Assembly (NCBI RefSeq): GCF_022095675.1
Contig: NZ_JAHYSG010000003.1
Coordinates: forward strand, 186,001 to 250,000
DNA: 64,000 nucleotides
Direction: 5' to 3'
Origin: Dactylosporangium sp. AC04546
Lineage (GTDB): Bacteria; Actinomycetota; Actinomycetes; Mycobacteriales; Micromonosporaceae
The notes under the pieces were generated by a model that searched no databases, was not told the DNA's origin, and worked only from the letters and a program-made list of their open reading frames with translations. A program made the position numbers and the translations under genes. Position 1 is the first letter of the stretch. Every line of letters starts with the position of its first letter. Below are positions 24,245 through 32,222 of this stretch, in pieces.

Positions 24245-26038
24245 ATGTCCATCCAGGAACGGTTTCGTCGACGGCTCAGTCCCAGAAATCTTCAGTTCGC
24301 CTTCGGGGTCTTCGCAGTGCTCGCGGGGACGCTGATCGCCCTGCGGCAGGACGCGCCCCATCCCCTGTTCCAGGCCGCCGGCACGGCGGGATACCTGTGC
24401 GCCGCGGCGCTCTCCTTCAGGAGCTGGTTCGCGCTTGGCCGTGCGGGGACCGCCGCACTGACCCGACGGATCTTGATCGTGTTCCACCTGATCTTCGTTC
24501 CGGCGCAGTTCCTTTTCTTGCTCGCCCACCAGCTGCCGTGGCTGGGGATGCTGCTGTCGACGATGATCGTAGTGGGGTTGAAACCGCGCATCCCGCAACT
24601 CGGTCGGACATCGCGCAAGGTGTGGCTCACCCTCCACGTCGGCATAGGCGTCGGCTGGCTGGGTGTCGCTCTCGGGATGCTCGTCCTGTCGATCGTGGGG
24701 ATGACGACGGATCGGCACGAGTTGCGGCACAACGCGTATGTACTGGTGGAGACGTTCGACAAGGCTCTGGCGATCCCGAGCGTCTTCCTGGTGATCGTCA
24801 CCGGTGCGGTCGTATCGCTCGGAACGCCCTGGGGGCTGATCAAACACCGGTGGGTGTTGACGAAGCTGATCATCGCGCTCAGCCTTCCGATCCTCGCCAC
24901 GTTCGAGGGCACGTGGAGCGAGACACTCACCGAGCGCACCGAGGATCCCACGGCCGAGCCCGGCGGGACCGGGATTCTGCTGATCTGCGCACTGGCGCTG
25001 TTCCTCTCGCTGCTCTGGATCGCGACGATCCTGTCCGTCTTCAAGCCCGGCGGCAGGACACGCTGGGGGCGCAGGGAGAGCACGCAGGAGCGGCGACCGG
25101 AGATCACGGTGACGCTGGCCGGCGTCGATCCGGTCGCTCACCGCACGGCCGCACTGGACCTGACACCGGCCAAGGGCGCCCTCTTGCCTGCCTGGGAGCC
25201 TGGCGCGCACATCGATCTGGTGCTGCCGTCCGGCCGCGTCCGGCAGTACTCACTGTGCGGTGACCCGGCCGACCGGCACCGTTACCGCATCGCGGTCCTG
25301 CACGAATCGGACGGACGCGGTGGCTCAGCCGAGGTCCACCGGCTCGCACCCGGCACGACCGTCAGGATCCGCGGGCCCCGCAACCACTTCCCGCTGATCG
25401 ACGCCCCCTCGTACCTCTTCATCGCCGGGGGCATCGGGATCGCCCCGTTCATACCGATGATCGAGCGGTTGGCCGCCGACGGCGCTCGCTGGCACCTGGT
25501 CTACCGCGGTCAGGCTCCGACCGCGATGGCGTTCCACGAACAGCTCGCCCGGTCGCACGCGCGGCAGGTGACGATCGCGCCGGCCGACCGGCAGCCGCGG
25601 CCCGACCTGGCGGCAATCCTCAGCGCCGCGCCTGCCGGAACCGCCGTCTACTGCTGCGGTCCCGAGGCGATGCTCGCAACGGTCGAGACATTGATGCCGG
25701 CCTTCTGCCCGCAGGGGACGCTGCACGTGGAGCGGTTCGCGTCGAGTTCCCGCGCCTCAGGGATCCCCGAGGCCCCGTTCGAGGCAGAGATGCGAAGGTC
25801 CGGCCGGGTGGTGCAGGTGCCGGCCGACCGGAGCCTGCTGTCGGTGCTGCAGGACGTCGACCCTAGCCTCGACTTCTCCTGCGAGAACGGGGTGTGCGGC
25901 AGCTGCGAGACCCGCGTGCTCGACGGTGTCCCGGATCACCGCGACGACGTGCTGCAGCCCGGCGACCGCGACCGCCGCGACGTCATCTACCCGTGCGTCT
26001 CTCGCGTCCGTGGCTCCCGCATCGTCCTCGACCTTTGA
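24245..26038 (+). CDS. Membrane-anchored ferredoxin reductase fusion (2Fe-2S, flavin, NAD(P))
   Basis: This 597-residue protein joins two parts. Residues 1-265 hold about seven hydrophobic helices (for example FAFGVFAVLAGTLIAL, GMLLSTMIVVGL, VGIGVGWLGVALGMLVLSIVGM) and resemble DUF2269-like membrane proteins. Residues 280-597 are a phthalate-dioxygenase-reductase/VanB-type module: flavin motif RQYSLCGDP, NAD(P) motif GGIGIAPFIPMI, CCGPEAM, and a C-terminal plant-type 2Fe-2S domain with CENGVCGSC plus a distant Cys in IYPCVS. It should pass electrons from NAD(P)H through flavin and the cluster to a partner at the membrane; no oxygenase is nearby. The ATG at 24245 is chosen because family-like sequence starts there. 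It is divergent from the two-component system at 22931. Confidence 0.85.
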   Translation: MSIQERFRRRLSPRNLQFAFGVFAVLAGTLIALRQDAPHPLFQAAGTAGYLCAAALSFRSWFALGRAGTAALTRRILIVFHLIFVPAQFLFLLAHQLPWLGMLLSTMIVVGLKPRIPQLGRTSRKVWLTLHVGIGVGWLGVALGMLVLSIVGMTTDRHELRHNAYVLVETFDKALAIPSVFLVIVTGAVVSLGTPWGLIKHRWVLTKLIIALSLPILATFEGTWSETLTERTEDPTAEPGGTGILLICALALFLSLLWIATILSVFKPGGRTRWGRRESTQERRPEITVTLAGVDPVAHRTAALDLTPAKGALLPAWEPGAHIDLVLPSGRVRQYSLCGDPADRHRYRIAVLHESDGRGGSAEVHRLAPGTTVRIRGPRNHFPLIDAPSYLFIAGGIGIAPFIPMIERLAADGARWHLVYRGQAPTAMAFHEQLARSHARQVTIAPADRQPRPDLAAILSAAPAGTAVYCCGPEAMLATVETLMPAFCPQGTLHVERFASSSRASGIPEAPFEAEMRRSGRVVQVPADRSLLSVLQDVDPSLDFSCENGVCGSCETRVLDGVPDHRDDVLQPGDRDRRDVIYPCVSRVRGSRIVLDL

Positions 26039-26419
26039 CAACCGACCGAATCGCAGCACGTAGGATCAGCATCGCAGACGCACGCGCCGTGGTCGTGAGC
26101 CAGGACGGTGCCGCCTATGTGCGTACGGTTCAGGTTGAGATCCCGCAAGTGCGCGACCCGCTGCACGCGAGCCGCGATGGGCTGGAAATGGCTCAAGGCG
26201 CGTACGCCGACACCGTCAGAGCGCCGACGCCGATGGCGCCCACAACGCTGAGTTCAGTTGTCGGGGCGGCCGATCACTGATCGTGGAAGCCAGTTTCGCG
26301 TTCGAGTAGACGATCGAGGATGTCCGATCAGACGTGGTCGGGATGTTGTGGTGGCTTGTTGTCCAATGAGACCTGCGCTCGCTGGCGGGCGTGCTGCAAC
26401 TCGAAGCGCGGATCGGCTG

Positions 26420-26545
26420 GGTAGCGGCGGCGCATTGCTGCGCCGCCGCCCCCTCAGAACCGGACGTGCACGCTTTCCATGCATCGGGCTCAAGCAAGCC
26501 CTGTGGGCCGCTGGCGTGCAGTGGGGCGTTCGGTTCGCCGGCGAT
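26420..26545 (-). mobile_element. Group II intron-like fragment
   Basis: The minus strand reads GAGCCCGATGCATGGAAA, then GTGCACGTCCGGTTCTGAGGG, the recurrent sequence found in bacterial group II introns shortly before the reverse-transcriptase region. A perfect 11-bp hairpin with loop TTGC (26424-26449) follows. No intron-encoded protein is visible, so this is a short leftover. The assignment rests on the recognisable GAGCC...CGGTTCTGAGGG block. Confidence 0.5.
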
Positions 26546-26579
26546 GTCGGGAGCGCGACCGGGTCTGGCGGTCGAGGGT

Positions 26580-26830
26580 ACTGCTTCGCTTCGGCTTCCC
26601 AGACGAGTGCGTTGTGGTCCGGGTAGCGGATGACGTCGGTGGGTGGCCACCGGACGTGGTGGTACGTCACTGCCGCCACCTTGTCGAGGAAGTTGCGGGT
26701 GATGGTGCGGCGCATGGCGAAGCGGGCGTGCGGGGCGAGGCGACGCTGTGGTTCGACGCGGCCCAAGTACTGAACGTTGCGGCCGGCGGCGCGGCGAAGG
26801 TTCCGCCGGAACCGATCGAGCAGGACGGAA
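26580..26830 (-). pseudogene. Relic of a RepSA-type plasmid/AICE replication initiator
   Basis: Minus-strand codons read LLDRFRRNLRRAAGRNVQYLG, VEPQRRLAPHARFAMRRTI, and VAAVTYHHVRWPPTDVIRYPDH, which match the middle of replication initiator proteins of actinomycete integrative elements and plasmids (RepSA/pSAM2 type). The sequence is cut off on both sides, and the adjoining piece looks like group II intron DNA. The rest of 26039-27231 holds no intact gene. Confidence 0.65.
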
Positions 26831-27020
26831 GTGCATCGCGTGCTGGGCCGCCCGCCGATCGCGCGACACCGTCTCGGCGGGATGCAGCGCATCGACCCCT
26901 CCCGGATGTCAGAAGTGTGCCATCATGCTGCCCCCCATCTCGGGCACGACAGAACTCTGACATCGCCCTTCTGCGATTTTCCGTGCATTTTCGAGGCCGG
27001 TGCAGCTCTGCCGGGCGGCG

Positions 27021-27036
27021 GTTACATAGTTGGAAC
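27021..27036 (+). promoter_or_regulatory. Candidate GlnR box upstream of urtA
   Basis: GTTAC-ATAGTT-GGAAC matches the nitrogen regulator GlnR half-site pair GTnAC-n6-GAAAC with one mismatch, about 195 bases before the urtA start. A TGTCA-n6-TGACA repeat lies just downstream at 27047-27062. Urea uptake is a usual GlnR target in actinomycetes; binding here is inferred. Confidence 0.35.
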
Positions 27037-27231
27037 GATCGAGAAATGTCAGAGTAATGACACTGGATCAATCTGCTCTCACCTGCAGCAGCCGGCTGCA
27101 CCTCGTTTGGCGATACCGGGCTGGGCGCTTGGGACGCCGGCGGCTCGGCCCCGGGACATGAACATCCGCACCATCCGCTGTGCCGCGACCCCGGCGTCAC
27201 GCCTCCTTGACCAGGAACGGAGTTCCCGCAT

Positions 27232-28527
27232 ATGTCCACCACCAGCAAGCGGCTGCGCACGCTTGTCGCCACGGGCGCCTTCGCGACGACCGTCGCCCTC
27301 GTGCTCGCCGGCTGCGGCGCCCGCGCCGGCGACGAAACGTCCGCCAGCAAGTCGGCCGGACCCAGTTGCGTCGACACCTCCGGCAGCACCATCAAGCTCG
27401 GCTTCCTCAACTCCCTCACCGGCGGCATGGCGATCTCCGAGAAGACCGTCTCCAACGTGCTGCACATGGCCGCCGACGAGATCAACGCCGGCGGCGGCAT
27501 CCTCGGAAAGAAGATCCAGTACATCCAGGAAGACGGCGCCACCGACTGGCCCACCTTCGCGGAGAAGACCGAGAAGCTGCTCACCCAGGACTGCGTCGGC
27601 GCGATCTTCGGCGGCTGGACCTCGTCCTCCCGCAAGGCCGTCAAGCCGGTCGTCGAGAAGAACAACGGCCTCTTCTTCTACCCGGTGCAGTACGAGGGCC
27701 TTGAGGCGTCGCCGAACATCTACTACACCGGTGCGACCACCAACCAGCAGATCATCCCGGCGATGGACTTCCTCGCCTCCAAGGGGGTGAAGAGGCTGTT
27801 CCTCGCCGGCAGCGACTACGTCTTCCCGCGCACCGCGAACGCGATCATCAAGCTCTACGCGGCCAAGCTCGGCATCGAGATCGTCGGTGAGGAGTACGTA
27901 CCCCTCGACAAGGACGACTGGACCACCCAGGTGGCGAAAATCAAGGCGGCCAAGCCCGACTTCATCTTCAACACCATCAACGGCTCGTCGAACGTCGGCT
28001 TCATCAAGGCCTATTACGACGCCGGCCTCACCGCGGCGACGACGCCGATCATCTCGGTGTCGATCGCCGAGGAGGAGGCGCCGGCCATGGGCCACGAGGT
28101 CACCGGCCACTACGCGTCCTGGAACTACTTCCAGTCGCTCAAGACCGACACCAACCCGAAGTTCATCGACAGCTGGAAGGCCTACCCCAAGAGCAGCGGC
28201 GTCACCTCCGACCCGATGGAGGCCGCCTACATCTCGCTGTACCTGTACAAGGCCCTCGTCGAGGCGGCCGGCTCGTTCGACGTCGACGCGGTGAACGCCG
28301 CAGCGAAGAAGAACGCCATCACGTTCGCCGCGCCGGAGGGCACCGTCACGCTCGACGGCGAGAACCACCACATCTCAAAGCCGGGCCACATCGGCCGGAT
28401 CAACGCCAGCAACCAGTTCGACATCGTCTGGGCCTCCGACAAGTTCATCAAGCCCGACCCGTTCCTCAACGGCTACGACTGGTTCCCGGCGAACGTCCGC
28501 GACCAGCTCGTGAAGGCCGCGGGCTGA
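27232..28527 (+). CDS. urtA: Urea ABC transporter substrate-binding lipoprotein UrtA
   Basis: The 431-residue lipoprotein has an N-terminal signal with lipobox LVLAGC (Cys28). The mature part is a type-1 periplasmic-binding fold of the amide-urea family: IKLGFLNSLTGGMAISEKTV, IQEDGATDWPTFAEKTEKLL, CVGAIFGGWTSSSRKAVKPV, FYPVQYEGLEASPNIYYTG. A later block has YVPLDKDDWTTQVAKIKAAKPDFIFNTINGSSN. These blocks are highly conserved in UrtA/FmdD-type receptors, which bind urea outside the membrane and deliver it to UrtBC. The ATG at 27232 follows an AGGAACGGAG site. A strong hairpin follows the stop, before urtB. Confidence 0.95.
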   Translation: MSTTSKRLRTLVATGAFATTVALVLAGCGARAGDETSASKSAGPSCVDTSGSTIKLGFLNSLTGGMAISEKTVSNVLHMAADEINAGGGILGKKIQYIQEDGATDWPTFAEKTEKLLTQDCVGAIFGGWTSSSRKAVKPVVEKNNGLFFYPVQYEGLEASPNIYYTGATTNQQIIPAMDFLASKGVKRLFLAGSDYVFPRTANAIIKLYAAKLGIEIVGEEYVPLDKDDWTTQVAKIKAAKPDFIFNTINGSSNVGFIKAYYDAGLTAATTPIISVSIAEEEAPAMGHEVTGHYASWNYFQSLKTDTNPKFIDSWKAYPKSSGVTSDPMEAAYISLYLYKALVEAAGSFDVDAVNAAAKKNAITFAAPEGTVTLDGENHHISKPGHIGRINASNQFDIVWASDKFIKPDPFLNGYDWFPANVRDQLVKAAG

Positions 28528-28548
28528 TCGGCCCACCCCCTGCACGGA

Positions 28549-28586
28549 CGCGGGGTTGCGTGTCGCCTGCGGCAGGCAACCCCGCG
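28549..28586 (+). terminator. Hairpin between urtA and urtB (attenuator-like)
   Basis: CGCGGGGTTGC and GCAACCCCGCG pair over 11 bp, and the 16-base interior can pair further (GCCTGC/GCAGGC). It begins 22 bases after the urtA stop. Such structures in receptor-permease gaps commonly let more receptor than permease be made, by partial termination or mRNA protection. Confidence 0.6.
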
Positions 28587-28639
28587 TACCCGGATCCGAA
28601 TCCCCCTCACACCCACCCCCGCATAGAGAGCGAGAGCAC

Positions 28640-29524
28640 GTGGACGCATTGATCCCACCGCTGCTGAACGGCAGCGCACAGGGCGCGCTGCTCCTGCTCG
28701 CCGCGCTCGGCCTCTCGCTCACGTTCGGTCAGATGGGCGTGATCAACATGGCCCACGGCGAGTTCCTCATGATCGGCGCCTTCACCGCCTACCTCGTCCA
28801 GCAGGTCATCGACTCCAGCGATCTGTCGATCCCGGTCGCGCTGCCGGTCGCGTTCGTCGTCGCCGGACTGTTCGGCCTCCTGCTGGAGGTCAGCATCATC
28901 CAATGGATGTATCGCAGGCCCCTCGACACCCTGCTCGTCACGGTCGGTGTCAGCCTGATCCTGCAACAGGCGGCGCTGCAGATCTTCCCGTCCCAGGGCG
29001 TCCCGGTGAAGAAGCCAGGCTGGCTCGACGGGCAGTTGACCATCCTCGGCTACGACTGGCCGCTGCGGCAGGTGTTCACCATCCTGCTCGCGACCGTCTG
29101 CGTCGCCGCGCTGGCGGCCTGGCTCAAGTACACCTCGTTCGGCCGCCGCATCCGGGCGACCGTGCAGAACCGGGACCTCGCCGAGACCGCGGGGATCTCC
29201 ACCCGCACCGTCGACCGCCTGACCTTCTTCGTCGGGTCGGGGCTGGCCGGGGTCGCCGGAGTGGCCGCGTCGCTCATCGGCGGCACGAACTCCCAGATGG
29301 GCGCGCAGTACATCATCCCGGCCTTTCTCGTCGTCGCCGCCGGCGGCATCGGCCAGCTCAAGGGCACCATCGTCGCCGCGTGGGCGGTGGGCGTCGTCCT
29401 CTCGTGCTTCGCCTACTGGACGACCGGCAGCCTCGCGCAGGTATTTGCCTTCATCCTCGTGATCGTCTTCCTGCAGGTGCGCCCGCAGGGCCTGTTCACG
29501 GTGCGAACCAGGAGTCTGGTATGA
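28640..29524 (+). CDS. urtB: Urea ABC transporter permease UrtB
   Basis: The 294-residue inner-membrane permease of the LivH/UrtB family has about eight helices. Diagnostic blocks are FGQMGVINMAHGEFLMIGAFTAYL near the N-terminus, RRPLDTLLVTVGVSLILQQAA, and the EAA-like loop RRIRATVQNRDLAETAGIST. The end is GGIGQLKGTIVAAWAVG followed by VRPQGLFT. The GTG at 28640 is preceded by GAGAGCGAGAG; the upstream in-frame codons lie in the hairpin region and are not coding. Its stop overlaps the urtC start by 4 bases (ATGA). Confidence 0.95.
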   Translation: MDALIPPLLNGSAQGALLLLAALGLSLTFGQMGVINMAHGEFLMIGAFTAYLVQQVIDSSDLSIPVALPVAFVVAGLFGLLLEVSIIQWMYRRPLDTLLVTVGVSLILQQAALQIFPSQGVPVKKPGWLDGQLTILGYDWPLRQVFTILLATVCVAALAAWLKYTSFGRRIRATVQNRDLAETAGISTRTVDRLTFFVGSGLAGVAGVAASLIGGTNSQMGAQYIIPAFLVVAAGGIGQLKGTIVAAWAVGVVLSCFAYWTTGSLAQVFAFILVIVFLQVRPQGLFTVRTRSLV

Positions 29525-30615
29525 CCAAACTGAAGCCACGGCTTTCCCTCGTCGGCATCGGGGTGTTCGCCGTCCTGCTCCTCGCGGTCGCTCCCCTCGT
29601 GCTCACCGATCACTGGCTCGGCAACCTCGGCAAGTACTGCTGCTGGGCGATGGCCGCCGTCGGCATCGGCCTGGCGTGGGGCCGGGGCGGGATGCTCGTG
29701 ATGGGGCAGGGGGTGTTCTTCGCCCTCGGTGCCTACGCGATGGCCATGCACCTCACGCTGGAGACCGCCGGTGACGGGGTCCCGGGGTTCATGGTGCTCT
29801 ACGACCCGCTCGCGCCGCTCCCGGCGTTCTGGGAGCCGTTCCGCAGCGCTGCGTTCACCCTGCTGGCGATCGTGCTGCTCCCGGTGGTCGCGGCCGGCAT
29901 CCTCGGCTACGCGCTGTTCAAGCGCCGCGTGAAGGGCGCGTACTTCGCGATCCTGACGCAGGCGCTCGCCGTCGCGCTCGCCACCCTGATCAGCTCCACA
30001 ATCCGCGAGACCGGCGGCGACACCGGGCTCAGCGACTTCAAGTACTTCTTCGGTTTCGTGCTGAAGGACCAGGCGAACAGGAACATGGTGTACCTCATCA
30101 CGGCCGCGCTGCTCGTCGTGTGCCTGCTCGTGGTGTGGCAGCTCTACCGCAGCCGCTTCGGTGAGCTCCTCGTCGCCACCCGGGACGCCGAGGAGCGCGT
30201 GCGCTTCCTCGGCTACGACCCGGCCAACATCAAGCTCGTCGCCTTCGTCGTCGCAGCGCTGATGGCAAGCATCGGCGGAGCGATGTTCGTGCCCATCGTC
30301 GGCATCATCACCCCGGCCGAGATCGGTGCTGCCGCCTCGATCCTCATGATCGCGGGCGTTGCCTTCGGCGGCCGCGCCTCGCTCTTCGGCCCCGCGCTCG
30401 GCGCGATGGCGGTCGGATGGGGACAATCGAGCCTCGGCTCCACCTGGCCCGACGGCTGGACCTACATCATCGGCCTGCTGTTCATCGTCGTCATCCTCTT
30501 CCTGCCGAAAGGACTGTCGTCGGTGCTCGCCAGGTTCACGGCAGCGCGCCGGAGCCCGGGCGAACAGCCCGCGGCGGCGACCGCCACCCTGCAGCTCGAG
30601 GAGGCGAAGTCGTGA
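29521..30615 (+). CDS. urtC: Urea ABC transporter permease UrtC
   Basis: The 364-residue LivM/UrtC-type permease has about nine helices. Typical blocks are CCWAMAAVGIGLAWGRGGMLVMGQGVFFALGAY, VKGAYFAILTQALAVALATLI, the EAA-like loop LLVATRDAEERVRFLGYDPANIKL, and GGRASLFGPALGAMAVGWGQSSLG. It pairs with UrtB to form the membrane channel for urea. Coupled to urtB and urtD by 4-base overlaps (ATGA, GTGA). Confidence 0.95.
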   Translation: MTKLKPRLSLVGIGVFAVLLLAVAPLVLTDHWLGNLGKYCCWAMAAVGIGLAWGRGGMLVMGQGVFFALGAYAMAMHLTLETAGDGVPGFMVLYDPLAPLPAFWEPFRSAAFTLLAIVLLPVVAAGILGYALFKRRVKGAYFAILTQALAVALATLISSTIRETGGDTGLSDFKYFFGFVLKDQANRNMVYLITAALLVVCLLVVWQLYRSRFGELLVATRDAEERVRFLGYDPANIKLVAFVVAALMASIGGAMFVPIVGIITPAEIGAAASILMIAGVAFGGRASLFGPALGAMAVGWGQSSLGSTWPDGWTYIIGLLFIVVILFLPKGLSSVLARFTAARRSPGEQPAAATATLQLEEAKS

Positions 30616-31448
30616 CCGACGCCTCGCTCGTCGTTACGGACCTCCACGTCGAGTTCTCGGGCTTCGTCGCGGTCGGCGGCGTCTCCTTCGACGCGCACCC
30701 TGGCGAGGTCCGGTTCCTCATCGGCCCGAACGGCGCCGGCAAGACGACCTGCATCGACGCCATCACGGGGCTCTCTGCGGCCACCGGGTCGGCGAGGCTC
30801 GGCGAGCAGGAGCTGCTCGGCAGGCCGGTGCACAAGATCGTCCGACTCGGGGTCGGCCGCACGTTCCAGACCGCCAGCGTCTTCAACGAGCTCTCGGTGC
30901 TGCAGAATCTCGACATCGCCGCCGGACGCCACCGCCACTGGGCCTCGCTGCTACGGACCCGGCGTGGCGTCGACCCGTCGATCGTGCAGGCGCTGGAAGA
31001 GACAGGACTCGCCGGCGAGCTCGCCACGCCGGCCGGCATCCTGTCGCACGGCCAGAAGCAGTGGCTGGAGATCGCGATGCTGCTCGTGCAGGACGCGAGG
31101 GTGCTGCTGCTCGACGAACCAGTCGCCGGCATGAGCCAGGACGAGCGGACCGCGACCGGCGAGCTCCTGCAGCGCGTCGCGGCGAAGCGCATTGTGCTGG
31201 TGGTCGAGCACGACATGGACTTCATGCGCCGCTTTGCCACGCGCGTGACGGTGCTGCACCAGGGCAAGGTGCTCTCGCACGGCACGGTGGCCGAGGTACA
31301 GGCCGACCCCAAGGTGCAGGAGGTGTACCTCGGCACCGCGGGCGCCGCGACCACGGCCGCGATGTCGGTCGTGCCCGAAGCGGCAGCCGTCGGGCTCGCA
31401 GGCTCGCCGGAAGCGGCAGCCGGGACGCAGCAGCAGGAGGAGGACTGA
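30612..31448 (+). CDS. urtD: Urea ABC transporter ATPase UrtD
   Basis: The 278-residue ATPase has Walker A GPNGAGKTTCID, Q-loop GRTFQTASVFNELSVLQNLD, a signature region ILSHGQKQWLEIAMLLVQ (SHGQ, as is usual in UrtD), Walker B VLLLDEPVAGMS and H-loop VLVVEHDMDFMRR. The last about 35 residues form an Ala-rich tail beyond the usual end, with no visible function. The GTG start overlaps the urtC stop. It pairs with UrtE to power uptake. Confidence 0.94.
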   Translation: MTDASLVVTDLHVEFSGFVAVGGVSFDAHPGEVRFLIGPNGAGKTTCIDAITGLSAATGSARLGEQELLGRPVHKIVRLGVGRTFQTASVFNELSVLQNLDIAAGRHRHWASLLRTRRGVDPSIVQALEETGLAGELATPAGILSHGQKQWLEIAMLLVQDARVLLLDEPVAGMSQDERTATGELLQRVAAKRIVLVVEHDMDFMRRFATRVTVLHQGKVLSHGTVAEVQADPKVQEVYLGTAGAATTAAMSVVPEAAAVGLAGSPEAAAGTQQQEED

Positions 31449-31449
31449 C

Positions 31450-32133
31450 ATGCTTGAACTCACCGACATCGAGGCCGGCTACGGACGCACGCGGGTGCTG
31501 CACGGGGTGACGGTGCCGGCCGGGAAGGTCGTGGCCGTGCTCGGCCACAACGGCGCCGGCAAGACGACGCTGCTGCGGGTCGCGATCGGGCTCATCAAGC
31601 CGACGAAGGGCCGCGTGTTCTTCGACGGCGAAGACATCGCGTCGCTCGCCCCCAACAAGCGCGTCGCTCGCGGCATGGCGTACGTGCCACAGGGTCAGCA
31701 GGCGTTCGGGCAGCTCACCACGCTCGAGAATCTGCAGCTCGTCGCCGACGGACGCCGGGGCGGCAAGGCCCTCATCGACGCGCAGCTGGCTCGCTTCCCC
31801 GCGTTGGAGCAGTTCGCAGCCCGGAAGGCAGGCCTGCTCTCGGGCGGGCAGCGCCAGCAGCTCGCGATCGCCCGCGCCCTCATCACCGAGCCGAAGCTGC
31901 TCATCCTTGACGAGCCGACCGAGGGCATCCAGCCCACGATCGTCGCCGAGATCGAGCGCACCATCGTGCAGCTGGCCGCCGAAGGCATCAACGTGCTGCT
32001 CGTCGAGCAGCACATCGGCTTCGCCCTCGAGGCCGCTGAGCGTTACGTCGTGCTCGCCTCGGGCTTCGTCACCCAGACCGACGAGGGGGGCTCGGCAGCC
32101 GTCTCCACCGTGCGAGCCGCCATGGCGATCTGA
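31450..32133 (+). CDS. urtE: Urea ABC transporter ATPase UrtE
   Basis: The 227-residue LivF/UrtE-type ATPase has Walker A GHNGAGKTTLLR, Q-loop MAYVPQGQQAFGQLTTLENL, signature LLSGGQRQQLAIARAL, Walker B LLILDEPTEGIQP and H-loop VLLVEQHIGFAL. EGIQPTIVAEIE is typical of UrtE rather than LivF. It starts one base after the urtD stop. Urease genes, which often follow, are absent from this window. Confidence 0.95.
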   Translation: MLELTDIEAGYGRTRVLHGVTVPAGKVVAVLGHNGAGKTTLLRVAIGLIKPTKGRVFFDGEDIASLAPNKRVARGMAYVPQGQQAFGQLTTLENLQLVADGRRGGKALIDAQLARFPALEQFAARKAGLLSGGQRQQLAIARALITEPKLLILDEPTEGIQPTIVAEIERTIVQLAAEGINVLLVEQHIGFALEAAERYVVLASGFVTQTDEGGSAAVSTVRAAMAI

Positions 32134-32165
32134 GCCGACATTACCGGTTTCCGGGCCTGCAATAC

Positions 32166-32181
32166 GTTCGTAACAACGAAC
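32166..32181. promoter_or_regulatory. Candidate TetR operator before the NCS1 permease gene
   Basis: GTTCGT-AACA-ACGAAC is a 6+4+6 inverted repeat in the 89-base gap between urtE and the permease gene. Two TetR genes end the same operon, so autoregulation through this site is a reasonable inference. Confidence 0.5.
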
Positions 32182-32222
32182 CCGGAGGATGCCCCACGCC
32201 CAGCGCGTGAGGGGATGCCACT

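Noticed and set aside
26216..26892. Two overlapping minus-strand frames as complete genes
   Set aside because: Only the middle of one (26580-26830) matches RepSA-type initiators, and the rest covers the intron-like RNA segment, so they are not intact genes.
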